From contig JAOUET010000095.1 in NCBI GenBank assembly GCA_029858605.1, forward strand, positions 1 through 7,256: 7,256 nt of DNA, in the 5' to 3' direction. The position numbers and the translations under genes are program-made. The notes under the pieces are model-generated. The model was not told the DNA's origin. It saw only the letters and a list, made by a program, of their open reading frames with translations, and did no database searches. The stretch comes from Coriobacteriia bacterium. Its GTDB lineage: Bacteria; Actinomycetota; Coriobacteriia; Anaerosomatales; JAENZW01. Position 1 is the first letter of the stretch. Each line of letters opens with the position of its first letter. This document shows, one piece after another, positions 1 through 6,250 of this stretch.

Positions 1-163
1 AAGGGTGCCGAAGCCCGTGGAAGGTCACGAAACGCCGCACCCAAAGGCAGTACGCCTTCTCGGTGCGAACGCTGTAGTGCCGCGAGTGCAGTGCGTCGCG
101 CAGCTGATCGAGCAGCCTAGGTGCCTGCAGCCTGCGAGCTGCCGGACGTCGAGTCTCCCCCAT
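1..163 (-). CDS. Integron-integrase-like tyrosine recombinase, N-terminal part (runs off left edge)
   Basis: Only the first 54 codons lie in the window; the gene continues past base 1. The ATG at 163-161 opens a frame reading MGETRRPAARRLQ, then LLDQLRDALHSRHYS at residues 18-31 and RTEKAYCLWVRRF, ending FHGLRHP. The pattern LDQLR...HYS.RTE.AY..WV..F..FHG.RHP is the N-terminal SAM-like core-binding domain of IntI-type integrases and close relatives. This domain grips recombination sites, and the catalytic R-H-R-Y domain would lie outside the window. A G-rich stretch (GGGGTGGGGGT) precedes the ATG and could act as ribosome binding site. The start lies 10 nt after the toxin-gene stop on the same strand, suggesting co-transcription with vapBC. 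It could instead be a non-integron XerC/phage-type recombinase, and it may be broken beyond the edge. Family assignment is firm; the integron subtype is probable. Confidence 0.82.
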   Translation of the reverse strand, partial: MGETRRPAARRLQAPRLLDQLRDALHSRHYSVRTEKAYCLWVRRFVTFHGLRHP

Positions 164-173
164 ACCCCCACCC

Positions 174-587
174 CTACGGCAACACCTCGAGGGCGGGCGC
201 GAAGGAGGGGCGGTACGTCGCCAGGCGACGGTCGAAGGAGAGCACGCGTGCGTCTCGCAGGACCTCGCACGCGGCAAGTAGTGTGCAGTCGGCAAAGCCG
301 AATCCGACGTCGGCGTAGCGTTCGTCTATCTCGCGAGCCATATCGAGGAGCGCGTCATCGACGCCGACGACCTCGATACCGGATTCTTTCAGCCCATCCC
401 ACAGACGTCGTTGGTACGAGATTCCGTACCGCGTCCGCACGAATCCGAGCGTCTCGGTGAGAATCGTGACGGGCACCGCCAACTGTTCGCTCGCCAATCT
501 GTCGAGCGCGTCGATGGCATCGCGATGTCGCGTTTCGCGGGGAGTTGCCGCAGCGACAAGCACGCTCGTGTCAGTCAGGATCGGCAA
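174..587 (-). CDS. vapC: VapC-type PIN-domain ribonuclease toxin
   Basis: A 137-residue PIN-domain protein of normal VapC length. PIN toxins are Mg-dependent ribonucleases that usually cleave tRNA or rRNA and are held inactive by their partner antitoxin. The acidic active-site set is visible: D6 in ILTDTSVL, E45 in TILTETLG, D100 in FADCTLL and D119 in SFDRRL, so the toxin looks intact. The start codon is TTG (587-585), with an AGGAG at 599-595 seven nt upstream. The first residues MPILTDTS are where PIN proteins normally begin. Its start overlaps the antitoxin stop by 17 bp, implying translational coupling, and its stop is 10 nt from the recombinase ATG. The RNA target cannot be told from the sequence. 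Confidence 0.9.
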   Translation of the reverse strand: MPILTDTSVLVAAATPRETRHRDAIDALDRLASEQLAVPVTILTETLGFVRTRYGISYQRRLWDGLKESGIEVVGVDDALLDMAREIDERYADVGFGFADCTLLAACEVLRDARVLSFDRRLATYRPSFAPALEVLP

Positions 588-855
588 GGCCGTGCTCCTG
601 ATCCCACTTGCCGCCTACCTTGTAGTACTCGTCGAGAATCTCGTCGACACGCTCGGAATCGTTTGTGGGTGGGCCGGGGACATCGATGATGCCGACGATC
701 GCCATGTAATTGTGCTTGGGCGTCGTCTCCGAGCGCGTGCGGTACTCACCTATCGCCTCACGGGCGATCTCCGCCATGGACACGCCGCGCCTCTCGGCCT
801 CTTCGGCCAGGAAGCGGTGCAGCTCCTCGGGCAGGTACATCATGGTCTTCTTCAT
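571..855 (-). CDS. vapB: VapB-type ribbon-helix-helix antitoxin
   Basis: 94 residues. Residues 1-38 (MKKTMMYLPEEL...GVSMAEIAREAIGEY) look like a CopG/Arc ribbon-helix-helix DNA-binding domain: a short beta strand, then two helices. The C-terminal half is acidic and tyrosine-rich (DEILDEYYKVGGKWDQ) and would bind and block the PIN toxin encoded next. The ATG at 855 is chosen because the RHH strand starts there and because a good promoter places transcription initiation at or next to this A. No Shine-Dalgarno sequence precedes it, consistent with a leaderless message. An in-frame ATG at 882 lies inside the operator repeat and is unlikely. RHH antitoxins normally repress their own operon, and the inverted repeat upstream is the obvious site. 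Confidence 0.86.
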   Translation of the reverse strand: MKKTMMYLPEELHRFLAEEAERRGVSMAEIAREAIGEYRTRSETTPKHNYMAIVGIIDVPGPPTNDSERVDEILDEYYKVGGKWDQEHGLADPD

Positions 856-861
856 GAGCCG

Positions 862-891
862 AGCGTAAACGCGCTGTGCCATATATGTCAA
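862..891 (-). promoter_or_regulatory. Promoter of the vapBC operon
   Basis: On the minus strand a perfect TTGACA -35 box (891-886) is followed by an 18-nt spacer and TACGCT (867-862), which keeps the key T, A and final T of a -10 box. Six nt downstream is the A of the vapB ATG (855), so the predicted transcript has essentially no 5' leader. The -35 box lies inside the inverted repeat at 876-904. The hexamers are read directly; the start site is inferred from spacing. Confidence 0.62.
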
Positions 892-904
892 CCATATATG
901 GCAC
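876..904. promoter_or_regulatory. Inverted-repeat operator, probable VapB binding site
   Basis: GTGCCATATATG (876-887) and CATATATGGCAC (893-904) are exact reverse complements, 12 bp each, with a 5-bp spacer TCAAC. Each arm contains the smaller palindrome CATATATG, so the site also reads as two near-identical CCATATATG boxes about 13 bp apart. It covers the -35 box of the vapBC promoter and is AT-rich in a GC-rich setting. This is the expected layout for autorepression by RHH antitoxin dimers. Binding is inferred; the symmetry is directly visible. Confidence 0.78.
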
Positions 905-916
905 TCACGCAAAGCT

Positions 917-929
917 GGCGGCCCCCGCC
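917..929 (-). terminator. Weak GC hairpin after the small-subunit gene, possible terminator
   Basis: Just beyond the small-subunit gene stop, the minus-strand transcript contains GGCGG-GGG-CCGCC: a 5-bp all-GC stem with a 3-nt loop, followed by AGCTTTGC. The T-run is poor, so this is at best a weak intrinsic terminator. The 12-bp inverted repeat just downstream (904-876) would also fold in read-through RNA. Confidence 0.25.
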
Positions 930-941
930 CGGCACACGGAC

Positions 942-1442
942 CTACAGCGCGAAACCGCCGTGCTTCTTGAAGTGCTCGACCAGCCCGCCGTCGGCGAGCA
1001 GCTGTGCCATCACCGGCGGCAGCGGCGCGAACGGGATCTCGCTGCCCTTCGTCACGTCGCGCACGACGCCGGCCTCCAAGTCGACCTCGAGTTCGTCGCC
1101 GTCGTCGATGAGATCGGTGTCGCACTCCACGACCGGCAGGCCCGTGTTGATCGCGTTGCGGAAGAAGATGCGCGCGAAGCCCTTCGCCAGTACCGCGCGC
1201 GTGTTGCTGTGTATGAGCACCAGCGGCGCCTGCTCGCGGCTCGACCCCATGCCGAAGTTCTTGCCCGCCACCAGGAAGCCGCCGTCCGGCTTGACCTTCT
1301 TGTAGTACTCGGCGTCCAGGTCCTCCATCGCGTGGACGGCCATGGCCTCCATGTCGTTGGACTTGAACTTGTACTTGCCGGAGATGATGTAGTCGGTGTT
1401 GATGTCGTCACCGTACTTGAAGGCCTTCGCCGTGAGTGTCAT
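942..1442 (-). CDS. leuD: 3-isopropylmalate dehydratase / homoaconitase-type small subunit
   Basis: 166 residues, the length of the short archaeal-type LeuD/HacB proteins. It supplies the swivelling domain that completes the active site of the large subunit encoded just upstream; together they isomerise a 2-alkylmalate such as isopropylmalate or homocitrate by dehydration and rehydration. Visible hallmarks are GDDINTDYI at residues 11-19, AGKNFGMGSSREQAP at 59-73 with the substrate-binding SSRE at 67-70, and AKGFARIFFRNAINTGLP at 86-103. The specificity loop that reads YLRT in isopropylmalate isomerases and YLVY in archaeal homoaconitases here reads YKFK (24-27), so the substrate cannot be assigned from it. 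The ATG at 1442 follows a GGGAAGGG about 10 nt upstream and lies 38 nt after the large-subunit stop, as the last gene of the operon. The family is secure; leuD is a family-level symbol. Confidence 0.88.
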   Translation of the reverse strand: MTLTAKAFKYGDDINTDYIISGKYKFKSNDMEAMAVHAMEDLDAEYYKKVKPDGGFLVAGKNFGMGSSREQAPLVLIHSNTRAVLAKGFARIFFRNAINTGLPVVECDTDLIDDGDELEVDLEAGVVRDVTKGSEIPFAPLPPVMAQLLADGGLVEHFKKHGGFAL

Positions 1443-1480
1443 ATCGCGTATGCCCTTCCCTGCCGAAGCTACGCCTCAGC

Positions 1481-2740
1481 CTAGCCGAAGTAGGGCCGAG
1501 GATCGGCGATCCTGCCCTCTATCACCGAAGCGGCCACAGTCGCGGGACTTCCCAGATAGATGAACGCGTTGCTGTTACCCATTCGGCCCTTGAAGTTGCG
1601 ATTGGCCGTCGAAATCACGTTCTCGCCGTCACTCGGCACACCGTTGTGCGTTCCCACGCACGGGCCGCATCCCGGGGTGACTACGGCCGCGCCCGCCTCG
1701 ACGAGCGTCTGTATGTGGCCGGCCTCGATCGCGTCGAGGTACACGCGCCGCGACGCCGGAGCGACGATGAACCGCACGTCGGGGTGCACCCGGCGACCTG
1801 CGAGAATACCGGCAGCGACGCCCAGATCCTCGAGTCGGCCGTTCGTGCACGTCCCCAGCACACCCTGTGCGATCGGCGTGCCTGCGACTTCCTCGATCGG
1901 CGACACGTTGTCTACCGTGTGCGGCTTCGCGACCTGCGGGCCTATAGCCGAAGCGTCGATGACGACCTCCTGCGAATAGACCGCATTCGCATCCGGTTCC
2001 ACGGGCGCAGGAGCGCGACCGCCGCGTCCCTGATACCACGCGAGCGTCTTGTCGTCGGCCCGCATCAGCCCTGCCTTCGCGCCTACCTCGATCGCCATGT
2101 TCGAGATCGTCATGCGGGCCTCGACGGACAGCGCGTCGATCACCGGGCCGCCGAACTCCAGCGACATATAGGTCGCTCCGTCCGCGCGGATCTGCCCGAC
2201 GAGATAGAGGATCAAGTCCTTGCTGAACACACCGGGCGCAAGCGCACCGTTGTAGGTGACTTTCATGGTCTCGGGTACCTTGAACCACAGCTTGCCTGCC
2301 GCCATCGCCGCAGCGCCGTCGGTCGAGCCGACGCCGGTCGAGAACACGTTGAGGGCACCGTATGTGCAGGTGTGCGAGTCGCAGCCGACCATCAGATCGC
2401 CCGGCACCACATGCCCCTGCTCGGGGATGAGCTGGTGACACACGCCCTCGCCCACGTCGTACACGCGAGCGCCGGTTCGCTTGCCGAACTCGCGCATCAT
2501 GGTGTGCAGCGCGCTAACGCCCTCGATCGGGCTCGGCGAGCTGTGGTCAACCACGACGGCCACCTTCGCCGAATCGAACACCGCTTCCACGCCCATCCTC
2601 GCAAGCGCGCTGATGGCCAGGGGCGACGTACCGTCCTGACCCATCACGAAGTCCAGCTCGGCGACGACGATGTCGCCTGCGCGAGCGTCTTCACCTGAAT
2701 GTGCCGAGAGGATCTTCTCGGCTATCGTCTTCCCCGCTAT
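1481..2740 (-). CDS. leuC: 3-isopropylmalate dehydratase / homoaconitase-type large subunit (probable ATA start)
   Basis: Iron-sulfur hydro-lyase of the aconitase superfamily. From the ATA at 2740 it has 419 residues, the usual LeuC/HacA length of about 420. [4Fe-4S] cysteine ligands are visible at C298 (LGTCTNGR) and at C358 and C361 (CGPC); other signatures are GQDGTSPLAI, GDLMVGCDSHT and GNSNAFIYLGSP. The start is odd. Conserved N-terminal sequence (AGKTIAEKILSAHSG, then GDIVVAELDFV) continues upstream to an in-frame TGA at 2749-2747, yet that stretch has no ATG, GTG or TTG before GTG 2647. The ATA at 2740-2738 overlaps the stop TAG of the synthase gene and has a GGAAGGGTG seven nt upstream (2756-2748). 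GTG 2647 or ATG 2644 would give 388 or 387 residues, lack a ribosome binding site and drop the conserved part. Substrate is isopropylmalate or homocitrate-like. Confidence 0.88.
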   Translation of the reverse strand: MAGKTIAEKILSAHSGEDARAGDIVVAELDFVMGQDGTSPLAISALARMGVEAVFDSAKVAVVVDHSSPSPIEGVSALHTMMREFGKRTGARVYDVGEGVCHQLIPEQGHVVPGDLMVGCDSHTCTYGALNVFSTGVGSTDGAAAMAAGKLWFKVPETMKVTYNGALAPGVFSKDLILYLVGQIRADGATYMSLEFGGPVIDALSVEARMTISNMAIEVGAKAGLMRADDKTLAWYQGRGGRAPAPVEPDANAVYSQEVVIDASAIGPQVAKPHTVDNVSPIEEVAGTPIAQGVLGTCTNGRLEDLGVAAGILAGRRVHPDVRFIVAPASRRVYLDAIEAGHIQTLVEAGAAVVTPGCGPCVGTHNGVPSDGENVISTANRNFKGRMGNSNAFIYLGSPATVAASVIEGRIADPRPYFG

Positions 2741-3924
2741 TTCGAATCACCCTTCCAGTCCTGGTAGACGTACATGAGTTCCTTGTCGAAGAGAGCCCGC
2801 TTCAACTCGACGGCCATCTGCCGCACCAGCGGCAGAAGCTCGGCCAGCTGCTCCTTCGTCAGATCGATTCCGTACTCTCGGAACTTCAGCTCCAGCGCCT
2901 TGGAGCCCGAGTGCTTGCCGATGACGATCTGCCGCACCAGGCCCACTTCCTCCGGCGAGAACACTTCGTAGGTCTTGGGGTTCTTGATGACGCCGTCGGC
3001 GTGGATGCCGCTCTCGTGCGCGAACATGTTGGTGCCGATGACCGACTTCCACTTCGGGATCTTTCGGCCAGCCGCACCCATGACGTACTCGGCGATCTCG
3101 CGGAAGCGCTGCGTGTCCATGCAAAGATCGAAGTCCTCGATGTACTTGAGCGCCATCACGACCTCTTCCAGCGCGGCGTTGCCGGCGCGCTCTCCGAGTC
3201 CGCCGACCGTGACGTTGACCCAAGTCGCTCCAGCATGTATGCCCGCGAGCGCGTTGGCCACGGCCATCCCGAAGTCGTTGTGCGTATGCATCTCGACTTC
3301 GAGGCCGGTGGCCTCGATGAGTTCGCGGACGACCTTGAACGTGCGGAACGGGTCCAGCACACCGATCGTGTCGCAGAAGCGGATTCTGTCTGCGCCTTCG
3401 GCCTGGGCGGCCTTTGCGTACTCGATGAGAAACGCGAGTTCGGTGCGTGACGCGTCTTCAGCATTCACCGAAACGTAGACGCCTTCGCCCTTGGCGTACG
3501 CGACCGCCTCGCGGATCGAGTTCAGCACCCATTCGCGGTCCTTCATGAGCTTCGTCGCGATATGGATGTCGGAGGTCGCCAGCGAGATCGCGACCGCGTC
3601 CACACCTGTCTCGATCGAGGTCTTGATGTCGGCCACGTTTGCCCGGTTCCATGCGAGCACGGACGCCTTCAGGCCGAGGTGTGCGATCTCCTCGATGACG
3701 TCGCGCTCGTCTCCGCCCATGGCAGGGATGCCGGCCTCGATCTGGTGCACGCCGACCTCGTCGAGCAGGCGCGCTATGCGAACCTTCTCGCGGTTCGCGA
3801 AGACGACGCCGGCCGTCTGTTCGCCGTCGCGCAGCGTCGTATCGTCGATCTTGACCTCAACGGTTCCCAGCCGGGAATCGTTCGGCGCATCGAATACCAT
3901 GCGATGGTCGCCGGGCTCGGCCAC
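2737..3924 (-). CDS. Homocitrate synthase-like enzyme (NifV/AksA/LeuA family)
   Basis: 395-residue TIM-barrel Claisen-condensing enzyme joining acetyl-CoA to a 2-oxo acid. Residues 26-41 (IDDTTLRDGEQTAGVV) hold the metal and catalytic residues R32, D33 and E35; H213 and H215 in EMHTHNDFG are metal ligands; GLGERAGNAALEE (243-254) and HESGIHADG (303-311) are further family signatures. The opening motif and GIPAMGGDERDVI resemble NifV homocitrate synthases more than classical LeuA. At this length the C-terminal leucine-regulatory domain of LeuA is absent. The GTG start at 3924 is supported by AAGGAGG at 3936-3930, five nt upstream; ATG 3900 is a less likely alternative. It is the first gene of an operon with the hydro-lyase subunits and overlaps the large-subunit start. 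The 2-oxo acid could be 2-oxoglutarate, pyruvate or 2-oxoisovalerate; 2-oxoglutarate is favoured by resemblance only. Confidence 0.85.
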   Translation of the reverse strand: MAEPGDHRMVFDAPNDSRLGTVEVKIDDTTLRDGEQTAGVVFANREKVRIARLLDEVGVHQIEAGIPAMGGDERDVIEEIAHLGLKASVLAWNRANVADIKTSIETGVDAVAISLATSDIHIATKLMKDREWVLNSIREAVAYAKGEGVYVSVNAEDASRTELAFLIEYAKAAQAEGADRIRFCDTIGVLDPFRTFKVVRELIEATGLEVEMHTHNDFGMAVANALAGIHAGATWVNVTVGGLGERAGNAALEEVVMALKYIEDFDLCMDTQRFREIAEYVMGAAGRKIPKWKSVIGTNMFAHESGIHADGVIKNPKTYEVFSPEEVGLVRQIVIGKHSGSKALELKFREYGIDLTKEQLAELLPLVRQMAVELKRALFDKELMYVYQDWKGDSK

Positions 3925-4133
3925 TGCCGCCTCCTTGCTCCAAAGCTCGATGAGCGTTCCCGCCCTCCCCGCGAATCCCGTAGGAGACGTCTGAGCGGAC
4001 TGGGCGCAGATGCATATTCTACGGAAGCACGCCCAGCGCCGCCAGGACGGTTACGCAATCGCAATGACAGCACGCCCACTCATGGGGCATCCTCGGTACT
4101 GCTGTTGGGTAGGAACTGCCTCGGAGGCGCCCA
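3925..4133. promoter_or_regulatory. Divergent intergenic region between synthase operon and deacetylase gene
   Basis: This 209-bp spacer must hold the promoters for both divergent genes. On the minus strand TAGAAT (4021-4016) is a good -10 box but lacks a convincing -35 box; it would give a leader of about 85 nt before the synthase GTG. On the plus strand no hexamer pair stands out; only the ribosome binding site GGAGG (4123-4127), six nt before the deacetylase GTG, is clear. No riboswitch, T-box or attenuator-like run of leucine or lysine codons was recognised. Confidence 0.4.
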
Positions 4134-5336
4134 GTGACCGTCCTGCTCCCTTTCAGCGAGAAGCTCGCCGCATACGACCTCGGTCCGTCGCATCCGCTAC
4201 GGCCCGAGCGCTTCACGCTCGCGGTCGATCTCATGCGCGCGTACGGGCTTCTTGCCGAAGGTCCACGCGCCGAAGACTCCACGGACCCAGGCACCGACTC
4301 CTCCCGCGCCACCGTCGTCGACATCGAGCCCGTCAGCCGCGAGGACCTCGAACTCGTGCACGACGCCGCCTACATCGACACGGTGCTCGAAGCTTCCCGT
4401 GACCCGTGGACGTTCAAGACGCGGCGCGGCATCGGCCCCGGCGACACCCCGGCTACGCACGGCATACACGAGGCGGCCGCACTCGTGTGCGCCTCGACGA
4501 CCACGGCACTCAGGGGCGTCGTCGAGGGCGACGCGCAGCGCGCGTTCTCCGTGGCAGGAGGACTGCACCACGCGCACCGCGACCACGCGGCCGGCTTCTG
4601 CGTCTACAACGACCCGGCAGTCGCCATCGCCATCCTCACCCGGGACCACCCGGGCCTTCGGGTCGCATACGTCGACATCGACGCGCATCACGGCGACGGT
4701 GTCCAGGAGGCCTTCTGGGACCGTCCCGACGTGCTCACTCTCTCCGTGCACGAGTCGGGGCGCTACCTCTTCCCGGGAACGGGCCGCCTGCTCGAGGTCG
4801 GCGAAGGCGACGGCTACGGCTTCGCAATCAACGTGCCGCTCCCGCCCATGGCCGACGATGTCTGCTACCGGCTCGTCTTGCACGAAGTCATCATGCCCGC
4901 ACTTCAGGCCTTCGCACCTGACGTCGTCGTCGCGCAGTGCGGGGCCGACGCTCACCATAGCGACCCGCTCACCCACCTGGGCCTTACGATCGCGGGTCAC
5001 AACGACCTCGTGCGCGGCATCGTCGAGGCTGCCGATGTCGCTTGTGGCGGGCGCATTGTCTGCACTGGCGGAGGGGGCTACAGCACCTTCTCGGTCGTTC
5101 CTCGCGTCTGGACGCTCGTCCTGGCGACTTTGCTGGGAGTGGATCTGCCCGAAGGGCTGCCCGAGGAGTGGCGTGAGCGCTGCGAGGCGCTCTCGGGAGA
5201 AGGGGCACCCGAAACGCTCACGGGCGACCGCTGGGCCCCGCTACCATCCGTGCTCGACGAAGCGCGCGGCGAAGTGGCCGCGGTGATAGATCGGGTGCTT
5301 CAGGCTTCGCCGCTGCTGGCCGGAACGGCCACCTGA
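4134..5336 (+). CDS. AcuC-like deacetylase (histone deacetylase superfamily)
   Basis: 400-residue zinc hydrolase of the HDAC/AcuC/APAH superfamily, which removes acetyl groups from protein lysines or small amines. Active-site residues are visible: the catalytic pair H145-H146 in AGGLHHAHRDHAAGF; zinc ligands D183 and H185 in YVDIDAHHGDGV and D272 in CGADAHHSDPL; and the transition-state tyrosine Y316 in GGGGYS. The N-terminal HPLRPERFTLAVDLM and the length match AcuC, which in Bacillus deacetylates and activates acetyl-CoA synthetase; that role is carried over by similarity only. The GTG start at 4134 follows GGAGG (4123-4127) with six-nt spacing. It stands alone on the plus strand, divergent from the synthase operon and overlapping the YihY gene tail to tail by 37 bp. 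A polyamine deacetylase role is possible but less likely. Confidence 0.9.
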   Translation: MTVLLPFSEKLAAYDLGPSHPLRPERFTLAVDLMRAYGLLAEGPRAEDSTDPGTDSSRATVVDIEPVSREDLELVHDAAYIDTVLEASRDPWTFKTRRGIGPGDTPATHGIHEAAALVCASTTTALRGVVEGDAQRAFSVAGGLHHAHRDHAAGFCVYNDPAVAIAILTRDHPGLRVAYVDIDAHHGDGVQEAFWDRPDVLTLSVHESGRYLFPGTGRLLEVGEGDGYGFAINVPLPPMADDVCYRLVLHEVIMPALQAFAPDVVVAQCGADAHHSDPLTHLGLTIAGHNDLVRGIVEAADVACGGRIVCTGGGGYSTFSVVPRVWTLVLATLLGVDLPEGLPEEWRERCEALSGEGAPETLTGDRWAPLPSVLDEARGEVAAVIDRVLQASPLLAGTAT

Positions 5337-6193
5337 TTTCCGAACCCTCCTCGGCGCTCTATCCAGACTCGCGTGAATTCGGCACCGAACAGGAGCACCT
5401 GCGTGATGTAGTAGATGTAGATAGTGAGAGCGACGAAGGATCCGGCCGCTCCCCACGCCGTCACGATCGAGCTGTTCGACAGGTAGAGAGAGAGTCCCCA
5501 CTGCCCCACGACGTACAGCAAGGCCGTGAAGACGGCTCCCGGCAACGTTTGACGCCAGCGGATGTGGCGATATGGAAGCCACGTGTAGGCAAGGGACAGC
5601 AACAGCACCAGGGTCGCATAGCCGATCCACGGCGTGACGCTCAGGATCCTCTCGACTGCCGGCGGCAGGTACAGATCGAACTCGACGATTCGCTCGAACG
5701 CCGAGAGCAACGCGTTGACGAGGTTGTACGCCAGGCTGGCGGCAAGACTTGCCAGGGCTATGACCAGCACGGCGGCGAGTCCCGCGATGCGGCGCCTGAC
5801 GAAGTACCTCCAGCCGCCCTCTGTGGGTTCGCTCCTGAAGATGATGTCCAGCGCTTGCGTGAACTGCCCAACGAATACGGTCGCACCCACGAGAACGAAT
5901 CCCAGCGCCACGAGCGGCCCGTACCCGCCGACGACGTTCGTGTAGTTCTCGATGAGTTCCGTCAGCTGAGCCGCCGCCAGCGAGCCTTCGGCTATCCCGG
6001 ATGCCCCGTAGTCGAAAACCGACGTAGCCTCGACCCGCCGGAGCAACTCGCCAGCCACATATACCAGCACCAGGACGAGCGGGGCGAGCGTCACGAGCAG
6101 GTAGTAGCCCATCGCCGCCGCAAGCGTCGGAACCATGTCCGCCCGCCATTCGCGATAGGTATGGAGAAGCAGGTCCCACGCCCGTCGAAGCAT
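5300..6193 (-). CDS. YihY/BrkB family inner-membrane protein
   Basis: 297 residues with about six hydrophobic segments (near 28-50, 90-111, 133-160, 185-207, 217-238 and 247-274), the usual build of YihY/BrkB proteins. The best signature is the end: SSIVTAWGAAGSFVALTIYI, then YYITQVLLFGAEFTRVW, almost the family consensus. Function is poorly known; the old label ribonuclease BN is now considered wrong, and transport or envelope roles have been proposed. The ATG at 6193 is chosen because AAGGAGG ends four nt upstream; a GTG at 6235 would add 14 residues but has no ribosome binding site. The gene lies 109 nt downstream of the metallopeptidase gene on the same strand, so co-transcription is possible. 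Its last 37 bp overlap the opposite-strand deacetylase gene. Confidence 0.9.
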   Translation of the reverse strand: MLRRAWDLLLHTYREWRADMVPTLAAAMGYYLLVTLAPLVLVLVYVAGELLRRVEATSVFDYGASGIAEGSLAAAQLTELIENYTNVVGGYGPLVALGFVLVGATVFVGQFTQALDIIFRSEPTEGGWRYFVRRRIAGLAAVLVIALASLAASLAYNLVNALLSAFERIVEFDLYLPPAVERILSVTPWIGYATLVLLLSLAYTWLPYRHIRWRQTLPGAVFTALLYVVGQWGLSLYLSNSSIVTAWGAAGSFVALTIYIYYITQVLLFGAEFTRVWIERRGGFGNQVAVPASSGEA

Positions 6194-6250
6194 GCGGCCT
6201 CCTTGTCGCGCACCGCCAGCATAGATGTACCCCACTCGGCCGAGCGCGTC

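Noticed and set aside
856..1125. Extending the antitoxin upstream to a GTG at 1125 as an N-terminal domain.
   Set aside because: The extra sequence is an arginine-rich shadow of the small-subunit gene and would run through the operator and promoter; the RHH fold begins at the ATG at 855.
5..1484. Several long plus-strand open frames across the left end.
   Set aside because: They lie opposite clear recombinase, PIN, RHH and small-subunit genes, have arginine-rich low-quality translations and show no recognisable domain; typical of open antisense frames in GC-rich DNA.
1436..2698. A 420-codon plus-strand open frame opposite the large hydro-lyase subunit gene.
   Set aside because: Its composition is rich in R, H and D and lacks any domain, whereas the minus-strand frame carries the full aconitase-family signature with cysteine ligands.
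4019..4090. A 23-codon minus-strand frame with a Cys-rich stretch (ACCHCDC) upstream of the synthase operon, considered as a leader peptide.
   Set aside because: The ATG has no spaced ribosome binding site, the likely -10 box (4021-4016) lies at its end so it would be upstream of the transcript, and it has no run of leucine or lysine codons.
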